Below are positions 7,372-16,152 of a DNA stretch of 33,674 bases, piece by piece. A program made the position numbers and the translations under genes. The DNA is from Alistipes sp. UBA936 (GTDB taxonomy: Bacteria; Bacteroidota; Bacteroidia; Bacteroidales; Rikenellaceae). The DNA lies in contig DBDI01000022.1 in NCBI GenBank assembly GCA_002293505.1, positions 1-33,674 on the forward strand, written 5' to 3'. The notes under the pieces were generated by a model. The model made no database searches. It saw only the letters and a program-made list of their open reading frames with translations, and was not told the origin of the DNA. How positions within the stretch are numbered: the first letter of the stretch is position 1; each line of letters begins with the position of its first letter.

Positions 7372-9094
7372 ATGGCTACGAGGCGGGAGCAGGGGCGGGA
7401 TTCGGATTTGGCTCGTTTCGGCGGCGGCATTGCTCGTCGTCGGCGGGGCTACGGCTGCGTACAAGGCCGATTTCAAACTGGGCCAAAACATCGAAATGGT
7501 GGTCGCAATGATGCGCGGCATCTGGCTGTATTACGTTGACCCTGTGGATGCTACGACGCTCGGTAAAGACGCCGCGGCCGGTATGGTTCGCTCGTTGGAC
7601 CCCTACTCCGAGTTGATCCATTCCGACGATCAGGGCGACTTCGAATTGATGACCACGGGTAAATACGGCGGCATCGGTGCGGTGATTCGACAGCACGGCG
7701 AATGGGTGCAAGTAGCTGAACCTTACGCAGGTACGCCTTCCGCCCGAGCCGGACTCGAAATCGGCGACGTTTTTCTCGAAGTGGCCGGTCGTGACGCCCA
7801 CGGTATGACCACGGCGGAGGTTTCGACGGCTCTCAAAGGCGAGGTCGGAACCGAGGTTACGATCCGTGTGCGAAAGTTCTATACGGGTGAAGAACAAACA
7901 CTTACACTTACTCGCCAAGTGATCGCCCTGCCCGCCGTGCCCTACTATGGCATTCTGCACGGCGTCGGCGCCCGCGACAGCATCGGGTACATCCATCACA
8001 GCGAATTTACCGAAGGGTCAGCAGACGATTTCCGAACCGCACTTGGTAATCTTAAAGCACAAGGAGCCAAGGCATTGGTGCTCGATTACAGGAGCAACGG
8101 CGGCGGCATTATGCAGGAGGCGGTGAAGGTGCTCTCCTACTTCGTGCCGCGCGGAACCGAGGTCGTTAGTATGCGAGGCCGAGGCGAGGGAACGAACCGC
8201 AGCTATCGTACTACCAGCGAGCCTCTTGACTCACATATTCCAATTGTCGTTCTGGTCGATGATCGGTCGGCATCTGCGGCAGAGATCGTCGCCGGGGCGC
8301 TGCAAGACCTCGACCGCGCCGTGCTGATCGGCCAACGAACATTCGGCAAAGGGCTGGTTCAGAGTACGTTGCCTCTCGGGTACGACTCGGCGCTCAAGAT
8401 CACCACGGCCAAGTATTACATCCCAAGCGGTCGGTGCATTCAGGCTATCGACTACTCGCATCACGAGGACGAAAACGGCCAACCGATGGCTGCCAGCAGA
8501 CGCGCGATCCCCGACTCTTTGATTCAGGAATTCCACACGGCCGGAGGACGAAAAGTGTATGACGGCGGTGGCGTGATGCCCGACATTCGCATTGAACCTC
8601 AATATAATAGCCGCTTCGCGATCGTGGCGTACGGCAAGGGCTACATTGACGATTTTGCCGACCAGTGGAACCTGCGAAATCGCGAATCGCGCGACGTTGT
8701 GCCTGGGGTTTTCGAGCTATCGGAGCAGGATTATGCCGAGTTCGTTGAGTTCCTCGCCGACAAGGACCTGGAGTACGAATCGGCCTCGAAACAAGCGCTG
8801 ACAACCCTGCGTCAAAATGCTGAGTACGAGCGATATATGACGCCTGAATTAAAGGCTCAGTTGGATGCCATTGGGGCGGCCCTGCGGGATGACAACGCGA
8901 CCGGTGTGGCGCTCTATCGCGAGGAACTGTCCGATTTGATCGAGAGTGCGATCGTGCTGCGGCGGCATCATTCGGCCGGAGTCGCAGCGCACGCAATGGT
9001 CGACGATCCTGACATTCACGAAGCAGTCAAAGTACTCAACGACAGAGCGTTGTACGACGAAATCCTGACACAGAAAGACACCGACCGAAAGTGA
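7358..9094 (+). CDS. S41 family C-terminal processing peptidase
   Basis: A periplasmic, membrane-anchored serine protease of the Prc/CtpA type with a Ser/Lys dyad. The start MKMNRWLRGGSRGG (7358; 7364 is equally possible) puts a basic N-terminus before the transmembrane signal anchor IWLVSAAALLVVGGATAAY. In the 578-residue numbering a PDZ domain spans about 93-186 (YGGIGAVIRQ, ARAGLEIGDVFLEVAG), and the protease core carries Ser306 in DDRSASAAEIVAGAL and Lys331 in QRTFGKGLVQ, 25 residues apart as in E. coli Prc. A C-terminal region of about 170 residues has no family I can name. The gene overlaps its upstream neighbour by 14 bases, and its TGA overlaps the next gene's GTG. Confidence 0.92.
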   Translation: MKMNRWLRGGSRGGIRIWLVSAAALLVVGGATAAYKADFKLGQNIEMVVAMMRGIWLYYVDPVDATTLGKDAAAGMVRSLDPYSELIHSDDQGDFELMTTGKYGGIGAVIRQHGEWVQVAEPYAGTPSARAGLEIGDVFLEVAGRDAHGMTTAEVSTALKGEVGTEVTIRVRKFYTGEEQTLTLTRQVIALPAVPYYGILHGVGARDSIGYIHHSEFTEGSADDFRTALGNLKAQGAKALVLDYRSNGGGIMQEAVKVLSYFVPRGTEVVSMRGRGEGTNRSYRTTSEPLDSHIPIVVLVDDRSASAAEIVAGALQDLDRAVLIGQRTFGKGLVQSTLPLGYDSALKITTAKYYIPSGRCIQAIDYSHHEDENGQPMAASRRAIPDSLIQEFHTAGGRKVYDGGGVMPDIRIEPQYNSRFAIVAYGKGYIDDFADQWNLRNRESRDVVPGVFELSEQDYAEFVEFLADKDLEYESASKQALTTLRQNAEYERYMTPELKAQLDAIGAALRDDNATGVALYREELSDLIESAIVLRRHHSAGVAAHAMVDDPDIHEAVKVLNDRALYDEILTQKDTDRK

Positions 9095-10338
9095 AAGAGC
9101 GAGGGGGCGCAGTCATCAGGGAGCGTGGGGCGGCCTTAAACGAGCGGCCGGCCGTCGGCGAAAAGGGTGCGGTCATCCGTGAGCGGCTGCAAACCGTACT
9201 GAAAGCGGCGATGAGCCGACAAGGTGCGATCGTTGCCCTATGGGTAGTTTTTATTATCCTGTCGCTCAGTACTTTAGGCAGCGTCGTAAAGCGCCTCCGT
9301 GAACGGGAAGAGAATTACGTGCAGCTCTGGGCCTACTCGATGGGACGACTCGGAAACGTTGATTATGACGGAGTTACACGAATGATCCTCGACGAGGGCA
9401 ACTCCATTCCGTTCATCATTATGAGCGGCCGCGGGATGGAGCTCGAACAGAGCCACCTTGTGAGCGAGCGTATTACCCAAAATCCTCGTCGACTGGAGCG
9501 CAAACTCGCCCAGATGGCTAAGGCTAACAAATTCATAGTCATACGGTTGCACGACGGTAGCGAGCACCTGCTCTTTTATGGAAAATCACGTACGCTTGTC
9601 CTTTTGACCTACTTTCCGTTCGTTCAGGTTGTGGCTTTCGCATTGCTTTTATGGCTGGGTATCATCACTTTCCGCTCCAGTAAGACCAGCGAACAAAACC
9701 GCGTGTGGGTCGGACTGGCCAAAGAGACCGCCCACCAGTTGGGTACCCCCACCAGTTCGTTGCTCGGTTGGGTCGAGTATCTTAAGGACCAATCCGTTGA
9801 TCAAGAGGCTGTTGCCGAAATGGGTAACGACCTTGCGCACCTGATGAAAGTGATCGACCGCTTCTCCAAGATCGGGTCGGACACACCGCTCGAGGCGGTC
9901 AATGTAAACGAGCTTGTGGGCGAGGCTGTGATGTACTTCCGCGGCCGGATTCCACGCAATGTAGAGCTGACTTACAACGGATTAGCTATGGCTCCTGTTC
10001 GGGCTCGGATCAATCCCGCGCTGTTCGAATGGGTGGTCGAGAACCTGCTCAAGAACGCTCTCGACGCTCTTCAGGGCCACGGTCGGATCGACGTTCGCGT
10101 CCGGCGCGAGGAGCCACATATATATATAGAGGTATCGGACACGGGTAAGGGCATTCCGCGGGCGAATTGGAAGAAGATTTTCGAGCCCGGTTTTTCGACC
10201 AAAACTCGCGGTTGGGGCCTTGGACTGTCTCTGAGCCGTCGCGTGGTGGAAGATTACCACAAGGGACGTATCTACGTGGCTGATAGCGAGGTAGGACGTG
10301 GAACGACTATGCGGATCGAACTTAAGATGTTGGCCTGA
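9091..10338 (+). CDS. Membrane sensor histidine kinase without adjacent regulator
   Basis: The 415-residue protein has two transmembrane segments (about 46-66 and 168-194) enclosing a periplasmic domain of about 100 residues. The dimerisation/phosphoacceptor box is KETAHQLGTPTSSLLGWVEY with His215. The ATPase domain shows ENLLKNALDAL (N box, about 318-328), SDTGKGI (G1) and GWGLGLSLSRRVV (G2). Translation can start at GTG 9091 in the overlap GTGA; the first ATG is at 9211 (MSRQGAIVALWVV) just before the first membrane segment. Residues 1-40 are unlike the family and contain GAVIRER twice, 20 residues apart. No response regulator is next to it, so its partner is elsewhere. Confidence 0.9.
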   Translation: MKERGGAVIRERGAALNERPAVGEKGAVIRERLQTVLKAAMSRQGAIVALWVVFIILSLSTLGSVVKRLREREENYVQLWAYSMGRLGNVDYDGVTRMILDEGNSIPFIIMSGRGMELEQSHLVSERITQNPRRLERKLAQMAKANKFIVIRLHDGSEHLLFYGKSRTLVLLTYFPFVQVVAFALLLWLGIITFRSSKTSEQNRVWVGLAKETAHQLGTPTSSLLGWVEYLKDQSVDQEAVAEMGNDLAHLMKVIDRFSKIGSDTPLEAVNVNELVGEAVMYFRGRIPRNVELTYNGLAMAPVRARINPALFEWVVENLLKNALDALQGHGRIDVRVRREEPHIYIEVSDTGKGIPRANWKKIFEPGFSTKTRGWGLGLSLSRRVVEDYHKGRIYVADSEVGRGTTMRIELKMLA

Positions 10339-10892
10339 TGGAGATCGCCGTTCAGATACTCACACTGCTCCTTGCCGGTTATTTCTGCTGGTTGATCGGT
10401 ACTTGGCGCGACATCGACCCCGACAATAAACAGTTGATGGACAGGTTCGTGCGCCTTGCTCTCGTGCTTGGCGTTGCTCTCGTCGGTACTGCTGCGGCCA
10501 AGGTTTTCGGGCCCGTCGGGCTTGCGGCGGCTGTTGTGGTGACGATTTTGGTGGCGTTCCAGATCGGGTTGCTGAGGGTCGCGGGTGGCGTGACACTGAT
10601 GCGCGAATTGACCTCGGAGATCGTCGAGGCGAAAAAAAAATACCTCGCCCTTGCGGCAATATTGATAACTGCTCCCGTGCTTCTCTGGTCGGGAAGCAAT
10701 CCATTGCGTGACCAAATTATGGTATATATCATTGAGGCCGAGTTGGTTGTAGTTTCTGTTTTGTTTCTCACCCGCACCGGCCGCCTGTTTGTGAGGCAAA
10801 AAGTTTCTCTTTTGATTTGGTTTTTGTACCTTTGCGCCGTTGAAATTTTCCCCGTCGGCCTGGCCATCGTGCTGGCGGCAAAAAATGCCTGA
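10338..10892 (+). CDS. Multi-pass membrane protein, DUF4271-like
   Basis: The 184-residue protein has about five to six hydrophobic segments, and its last helix reads SLLIWFLYLCAVEIFPVGLAIVLAA, a wording I associate with DUF4271 proteins of Bacteroidetes. The position directly before hemD, rnpA and yidD is also where DUF4271 genes are found in this phylum, which supports the call. The ATG overlaps the kinase stop (TGATG), so translation is probably coupled. The molecular function is unknown. Confidence 0.7.
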   Translation: MEIAVQILTLLLAGYFCWLIGTWRDIDPDNKQLMDRFVRLALVLGVALVGTAAAKVFGPVGLAAAVVVTILVAFQIGLLRVAGGVTLMRELTSEIVEAKKKYLALAAILITAPVLLWSGSNPLRDQIMVYIIEAELVVVSVLFLTRTGRLFVRQKVSLLIWFLYLCAVEIFPVGLAIVLAAKNA

Positions 10893-10893
10893 A

Positions 10894-11793
10894 ATGCTGA
10901 AGATCAAAAACCTGTTAGTGTCGCAGCCCGCGCCCGCTATAGTCGAAAAGTCTCCGTTTTTTGAGCTTACACAAAAATATAACCTCCGCTTGGACTACCT
11001 TCCGTTCATTCGCGTGGAGGGGGTGAGTACTAAGGAGTTCCGTAGCCAAAGAATTGGAATTCTCGACCACACGGCCATCATTTTCACCAACCGCACCACG
11101 ATCGACAACTTTTTTCGCATCTGCGAGGAGAGCCGCATCGAGGTGCCCGACCAGATGAAATACCTGTGTTACACGGAGGCTGTGGCGCTCTATCTCCAGA
11201 AATACATCGTCTACCGTAAGCGTAAGATCTCGTTCGGCGACGGCACGTTTACTGGCTTTATGGATCTGATTCTCAAGCATAAAACCGAGCGCCTGTTGCT
11301 AACCCTCAGCGAGCCTCACAAACCTGAAATTCCTCAGACGCTCGAAAAACTGAAAGTGAAGTTCGACCGCGCGGTGTTGGCTCACACTGTCAGCACCGAC
11401 CTTGGCGGGGTTGATCTGTCTAAATATCAGATGGTTGTGCTGTACAGTCCGTCGGAGGTGAAGGCGCTGGTCGAGAAACTCGGGCCTGCGGGCAACACAG
11501 GTGGCGAGTTGCCTTTGATCGCGACTTTCGGTGACGGGACGACCCGTAAGGCGCTCGACAAAGGGCTTAAAGTCAGCGTAATGGCTCCTACTCCTGAGGC
11601 TCCTTCGATGTCGCGCGCGCTCGACATTTTCATCGGCGATTATAACGCCGGCCGGCCGACTCGCGAAGTGGTGTTGCCTCCCGAGAGCAAGGAGGCTGAG
11701 GAATTCCTCAAAGCCCACCAGCTCAAAGAGTTGCGCAAGGCGAAGGCGAAGAAAAAAACCACTCCTTCCGCTCCTGGGCCTGCTAAGAATTAG
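10894..11793 (+). CDS. hemD: Uroporphyrinogen-III synthase family protein
   Basis: HemD-type proteins cyclise hydroxymethylbilane with inversion of ring D in the tetrapyrrole pathway. The sequence MLKIKNLLVSQPAPAIVEKSPFFELTQKYNLRLDYLPFIRVEGVS and the block ILDHTAIIFTNRTTIDNFF are characteristic of the Bacteroidales HemD branch. Start 10894 is chosen for family fit; 10885 (MPEMLKI) is possible. The preceding stop is at 10890-10892. The 299-residue protein ends in a Lys/Pro tail (KAKAKKKTTPSAPGPAKN). Other heme genes are not in the window, so the reaction is assigned by family only. Confidence 0.82.
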   Translation: MLKIKNLLVSQPAPAIVEKSPFFELTQKYNLRLDYLPFIRVEGVSTKEFRSQRIGILDHTAIIFTNRTTIDNFFRICEESRIEVPDQMKYLCYTEAVALYLQKYIVYRKRKISFGDGTFTGFMDLILKHKTERLLLTLSEPHKPEIPQTLEKLKVKFDRAVLAHTVSTDLGGVDLSKYQMVVLYSPSEVKALVEKLGPAGNTGGELPLIATFGDGTTRKALDKGLKVSVMAPTPEAPSMSRALDIFIGDYNAGRPTREVVLPPESKEAEEFLKAHQLKELRKAKAKKKTTPSAPGPAKN

Positions 11794-11797
11794 CCAT

Positions 11798-12232
11798 ATG
11801 TCGGCGTTCCGACTTACGAAATCCGAGCGGTTGTGCTCAACCAAACGCATCGACGCCCTCTTCGCCACGGGTCGCCGCGGGAGCGTGGGGCCACTCAAAT
11901 ATTGTTTCGTTGTTGCGAACGACGCCTCCGAAAAAGGGGCGGCAGAGGGCACCTCAAGGGTTTCAGTGCTGTTCTCAGTTCCCAAGAAATCCTTCAAACG
12001 GGCCTGGAAACGCAACCTGATAAAGCGCAGAATGCGTGAGAGTTATCGCCTGAACAAGAGCGATCTCGTGGCCCACCTCGCCGCCGAGGGTCGCCACATC
12101 GACCTTGCTCTGATCTGCTCCGTGCCTCCCGCCGCCAAAAACGCTCCCGCCCCCTCGCCTTCGATTCCCGATTACAAGAGTATATCCGATGCTGTCTCAG
12201 AGATCCTCTGCCAAATTTCGGCGCGCTGTTAA
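11798..12232 (+). CDS. rnpA: Ribonuclease P protein component
   Basis: RnpA is the small basic protein that binds the RNase P RNA and helps it cut tRNA 5' leaders. The 144-residue sequence begins FRLTKSERLCSTKRIDALFATG, followed by a beta-strand stretch and the signature FKRAWKRNLIKRRMRESYR, which contains the conserved RNR-type helix. The C-terminus is Ala/Pro-rich (PPAAKNAPAPSPSIPDYKS). It starts four bases after hemD stops and its last 44 bases overlap yidD, the same tight rnpA-yidD arrangement found in many bacteria. Confidence 0.93.
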   Translation: MSAFRLTKSERLCSTKRIDALFATGRRGSVGPLKYCFVVANDASEKGAAEGTSRVSVLFSVPKKSFKRAWKRNLIKRRMRESYRLNKSDLVAHLAAEGRHIDLALICSVPPAAKNAPAPSPSIPDYKSISDAVSEILCQISARC

Positions 12233-12458
12233 GGCGGTTAAGTGGGTTGCTGTCAGCCCGTTCGTCGCTCTGATCAAGCTCTACCAGCTCTGCGTCTCGC
12301 CCCTGCTCCCTCACTCTTGCCGCTTCACCCCAACTTGCTCAGAATACGCTCTCCAGGCCCTCCGTAAACACGGGCTTCTCCGCGGCTCCTGGCTCGCCGC
12401 AAAACGTATCGCTCGTTGCCACCCTTGGGGCGGTTCCGGCTTCGACCCCGTCCCATAA
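12189..12458 (+). CDS. yidD: Membrane protein insertion efficiency factor YidD
   Basis: YidD is a small membrane-associated protein thought to assist YidC-dependent insertion of inner-membrane proteins. The 89-residue sequence has an amphipathic N-terminus and the family blocks LIKLYQLCVSPLLPHSCRFTPTCSEYA, RKHGLLRGSWLAAKRIARCHPW and GGSGFDPVP, including the three conserved cysteines. It overlaps rnpA by 44 bases and ends the plus-strand run. Only 49 bases separate it from the convergent putA stop. Confidence 0.93.
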   Translation: MLSQRSSAKFRRAVKAVKWVAVSPFVALIKLYQLCVSPLLPHSCRFTPTCSEYALQALRKHGLLRGSWLAAKRIARCHPWGGSGFDPVP

Positions 12459-12507
12459 TCCCAACCCCGTCGCTAACCTCGCCCCGCTCCTGATCGCCCC
12501 CGACCCG

Positions 12508-15500
12508 TTATTCCAGCGTCGGTCTTTCGGTTATGCTTCCGTAGCGGTGGTATTCGAATGAGATGCTCTGCTCCTTGATGTAGTGTAGTAGTTCGACTCG
12601 ACCTTCGCGTACCGGTGGTGCGGTAGCTATGTACTTGTCTATCGCCGCAGCGGCTTCGTACATCTGCATCGGAATACGCGAAGAGCAGGTGCGGAAGCGT
12701 TCGTATGACTGCATTCCGGCAATGAACCCATCGAGCGACTCGCGCTTCACTCTGTGCCCTGCCTTTTCGAGCGCATCTGCTTTCGGGTCTGTGGCTTCAA
12801 GACTGATGTCGAGTGGCGTACCCGCAAGCCGGGCCGCCGTCGCAATCATCTCGGCCTGTTCGAGGGTGTCGTCCAGGAACAGTCTCAGGGCCATACTCCC
12901 CAGTGGCAGATAGCGAAACAGGTTTTGCTCGCCATAGAGGTCGTTCACATCGCGCGGGTGGGCAAACTCCCTCTCCCACACCTCGTTGTAGTTAGCCTTC
13001 CAATCGGAGCCGTCACCGTTGTCGGCGAAATCGAGGAAGCACGCCACGTAGTTCGGGCCGCCGGCTTTAATCCCTCCGCCGAATGCCGAGAGTTTCATTC
13101 CGCCGAACGGTTGTCGGTTGACAATCGCGCCTGTTATTCCGCGGTTGATGTAGAGGTTGCCCGCACACAAGTTTTCCGTCCAGTACTTTTGTTCGTTTTC
13201 GTCGAGACTTTGCAGACCCGAGGTCAGGCCGTAATCGAGACCATTGACCAGATCGACCGCCTGGCGTAAATCCCTCACACGCACCACACTCAACACAGGG
13301 CCGAACAGTTCGTTTTGGAACGCGAAGTGGTTCGGACGCACGCCCCACAGAATCGTCGGCGCGAGGCAATACTTGAGTCCATCGACCCATCGCGGCGCGA
13401 CGAGCCACTCCTGTCCCGGTTCCATATTTCCTATCGCCTCCAGCAGTTTGTCGTTCCGGTTGGTGACCATCGGGCCGACGACATTGCCGATATCCCACAC
13501 ACTGCCCACCTTTAGGCTGGAGGCGCAGTCGGTAAGTTTTGCCCTGAACTCCGGATCGTCGTAGACCGACGCCTCGACCAGCAACAGCGAGCAGGCCGAA
13601 CACTTCTGTCCCGCATTGCCGAATGCCGACGCCACGGCGTTCATAATCGCCTTGTCTCGGTCGCCCGAGGCGGTGAGTATGATTGTGTTCTTTCCTCCCG
13701 TCTCGGCCGAAAGTGGTGTCGAGGGGTTTCCTCGCGTGATATTCTGCGCGGTGTCGGTTCCTCCCGTCAGCACAATGTGCCGGATTTCGGGCGCTGTTGT
13801 GAGCACTCCCAGAGCCTCGCGGTCGGTGATAATGACCTGAAGCGCCTCTCTCGGGACACCTGCATCCCAGAATGCTTTGGCCAGAGTCCACGCGACAGGA
13901 GCCGCCACAGTCGCTGGTTTGAGTATCACCGAGTTACCGCCCGCCAACGCCGACGCCACCCCTCCACACGGAATAGCGCACGGAAAGTTCCACGGCGATA
14001 TGACCAATATCACCCCCTTCGGCTTGTACGTTACCGTCTCCAGTTTCTCAAACTCGATCATCGACGTCGGATAGAACCTCGCAAAGTCTATCGCTTCCGA
14101 CACCTCTACGTCACCCTCGACCACCGTTTTGCCCGTCACGGCCATCATACATCCGATCAGCTCGCCTCTCATCGCGGCAATGTTATCCGCGGCGCGATAC
14201 AGTATCTTGCGGCGTTCGGCCAGCGGCCTCGTGCGCCAGCCTGCCGGGTCGGCATCGGCTGTTTCGATGATCCGGCGCACCTGTCCGCTGTCGGCCTGCG
14301 ACATTGTGCACACCGTCACCTGGTCGTCTTGACAGCGGTCTTTGTATACCGCCTGCCGTTCATTGACCTCCTCCTCGGCCCCTATCTGAGTCGGGATTAC
14401 CGTCGGTACGTCGTCTGCCGACCGCTTCCATTTCTTGACAATCTCTTCGACCCACAGTTGGTTCTGCCTCAGGTCGAAATCGGTATCAGGTTCGTTGCGG
14501 AACACTTCATCCACCGGTTCGACGGCCTCGTATGGTTTTCGCCTGTCTTGCGCCTGACGCGGGTTGACGTGCGCGACCTTGTCCTTGAGCGAGAACGCCT
14601 CTGCGAACTGCTCCTCAAGGAACGCCCACTCGGGGGTGTCGGGCCGCAGTTCGAATGAGTGTGCGAGGAAGTTCTCCGGCCCGGTGTTCTCATCCATCCT
14701 TCGCACCAGATACGATATTGCGTTCAGGAAGCTCTCGTTCTTCACCACCGGCGTATAGAGTATGACCTGATTCCCGAGCGTCGATTGTGCTCTCCACAGA
14801 TGGTTTGCCATCCCTTCGAGCATCTCGAAGGTCACATACTCTCCCGTCCCGTTGCGCTGCGCCGTCAGGTAGGCGAACGCGATCGAGTAAAAGTTGTGCG
14901 ACGCCACACCCACGCTGCATACCGACGCATTTTCCGGCTTCAGGGCTCGTTCCAGAATCGAAAGATAGTTCGCATCGACCTCCACCTTGCTCCCCAGCAC
15001 CGGATTGGGCCACCCGCGTAGCGACGAGATCACACTCTCCATCTCCAAGTTTGCTCCCTTCACAAGACGCATCTTTACCGGTGCACCACCCGCCGCCACT
15101 CTCTGACTCGCAAACTCAAGTAACTCGGTCTGGAACTCCCACGCATCCGGCAGATAGGCCTGGATAACGATCCCCGCGACGTAGTCCTTGAACTCCGGCT
15201 TGGCGAGCGTCGCCTTGAATACCTTCATCGTCAGGTGTGAGTCCTTGTACTCCTCCATATCGAGGTTGATGAATTTCGGGTGTTTCACGCCCAGTTCATC
15301 CACCCACGGGAACTCCATCGCCTTCCGGTATAGCGCCGACATTCGGTTGACCAGCTCCGGGAAACTCTCCTCGTAGTTCAGGGCGTGCAGTTGCGCGTAG
15401 ATACCCGATATTTTTACCGAGATGTAGTTGATGTCGGGCGCTTCGAGTGCTTCCAGATAGTGGTGATAGCGCTTGTCAGCCTCGCCGTCACCCAGCACCA

Positions 15501-15954
15501 CCTCACCCAAAAGATTCACGTTCTGTCCTATTTTGCTTTGCGAGCGGTCTGCAAGGTGTCGGGTCAGATGTGGGCGCGCCTCATTGATAATCACTCCCGC
15601 GGTCTGCTCCCTCAGTTGCCACTTAATTATCGGGATTGCTACAAAATCGAAATGGTATCCGAACGAGGCGTATGCTTTGAACAGAAACCTGAACCAGCCG
15701 TTGAAGAACTCCGGTACGCCATACGTGTCGATGTGGTGTTTGATTCGCTTCGCCAGCTTCTTCGAGTCGCGGATCTGCGACGACTCGTCGAGCATCTTCG
15801 ACAGGAAGGTTTTGTCTCCCTGGTTTCGGATCATCGTGGCATACATTTGTTGGTCTTTGCGTTCTGCCGGGGTGATTGCTTTTTCGCTTTCGAGCCATAG
15901 TTTCATCACCCATTCCTGCACCTCGCGTAGGGTGACGGTTGAAGTTTTGTTCAT
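12508..15954 (-). CDS. putA: Bifunctional proline dehydrogenase / L-glutamate gamma-semialdehyde dehydrogenase
   Basis: This 1,148-residue enzyme oxidises proline to P5C with FAD and then to glutamate with NAD+. The proline dehydrogenase barrel covers about 80-435 (MRLVKGANLEMES, ASHNFYSIAFAY). The aldehyde dehydrogenase half covers about 550-1010 (VISPWNFPCAIPCGGVASAL, LSAETGGKN with Glu751, NAGQKCSAC with catalytic Cys785). The last 130 residues form a C-terminal extension. No N-terminal DNA-binding ribbon-helix-helix domain is visible, so it should not be an autogenous repressor like E. coli PutA. A promoter with TATATTTG lies 45-52 bases upstream, back to back with the 6S-like RNA. Confidence 0.95.
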   Translation of the reverse strand: MNKTSTVTLREVQEWVMKLWLESEKAITPAERKDQQMYATMIRNQGDKTFLSKMLDESSQIRDSKKLAKRIKHHIDTYGVPEFFNGWFRFLFKAYASFGYHFDFVAIPIIKWQLREQTAGVIINEARPHLTRHLADRSQSKIGQNVNLLGEVVLGDGEADKRYHHYLEALEAPDINYISVKISGIYAQLHALNYEESFPELVNRMSALYRKAMEFPWVDELGVKHPKFINLDMEEYKDSHLTMKVFKATLAKPEFKDYVAGIVIQAYLPDAWEFQTELLEFASQRVAAGGAPVKMRLVKGANLEMESVISSLRGWPNPVLGSKVEVDANYLSILERALKPENASVCSVGVASHNFYSIAFAYLTAQRNGTGEYVTFEMLEGMANHLWRAQSTLGNQVILYTPVVKNESFLNAISYLVRRMDENTGPENFLAHSFELRPDTPEWAFLEEQFAEAFSLKDKVAHVNPRQAQDRRKPYEAVEPVDEVFRNEPDTDFDLRQNQLWVEEIVKKWKRSADDVPTVIPTQIGAEEEVNERQAVYKDRCQDDQVTVCTMSQADSGQVRRIIETADADPAGWRTRPLAERRKILYRAADNIAAMRGELIGCMMAVTGKTVVEGDVEVSEAIDFARFYPTSMIEFEKLETVTYKPKGVILVISPWNFPCAIPCGGVASALAGGNSVILKPATVAAPVAWTLAKAFWDAGVPREALQVIITDREALGVLTTAPEIRHIVLTGGTDTAQNITRGNPSTPLSAETGGKNTIILTASGDRDKAIMNAVASAFGNAGQKCSACSLLLVEASVYDDPEFRAKLTDCASSLKVGSVWDIGNVVGPMVTNRNDKLLEAIGNMEPGQEWLVAPRWVDGLKYCLAPTILWGVRPNHFAFQNELFGPVLSVVRVRDLRQAVDLVNGLDYGLTSGLQSLDENEQKYWTENLCAGNLYINRGITGAIVNRQPFGGMKLSAFGGGIKAGGPNYVACFLDFADNGDGSDWKANYNEVWEREFAHPRDVNDLYGEQNLFRYLPLGSMALRLFLDDTLEQAEMIATAARLAGTPLDISLEATDPKADALEKAGHRVKRESLDGFIAGMQSYERFRTCSSRIPMQMYEAAAAIDKYIATAPPVREGRVELLHYIKEQSISFEYHRYGSITERPTLE

Positions 15955-15998
15955 TTTGTCGGGTTTTCGTTTTTTGGTGTAGGCTATTTCGCCCCATG

Positions 15999-16006
15999 CA
16001 AATATA
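15999..16006 (-). promoter_or_regulatory. putA -7 promoter element
   Basis: On the minus strand 16006-15999 reads TATATTTG, a perfect Bacteroidetes -7 element, about 45 bases before the putA ATG. No clear -33 TTTG is found at the usual distance. The following three bases (CAT) are shared with the divergent 6S-like promoter. Confidence 0.55.
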
Positions 16007-16140
16007 TATTTTTTTTCGATTCGTCGCTTCTTTCTACAAAAAAGAGTTGCTGAAGTACGACAAATTCCTGTTCACTTAATTCAAAAAATCGTTATCTTTA
16101 CAGCAATCCTCAAGGGAGTCAAAATGTAAAAAAGAATGCG

Positions 16141-16148
16141 TATATTTG
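16141..16148 (+). promoter_or_regulatory. -7 element of the 6S-like RNA
   Basis: TATATTTG fits the TAnnTTTG consensus. Transcription would start around 16153, about ten bases before the outer stem of the structured RNA. No good -33 element was seen at 20 bases. Confidence 0.55.
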
Positions 16149-16152
16149 CATT

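Noticed and set aside
16093..16100. TATCTTTA as a second promoter before the 6S-like RNA
   Set aside because: It lacks the final G of the -7 consensus and a -33 element, and the transcript would carry an additional 50 unpaired bases.
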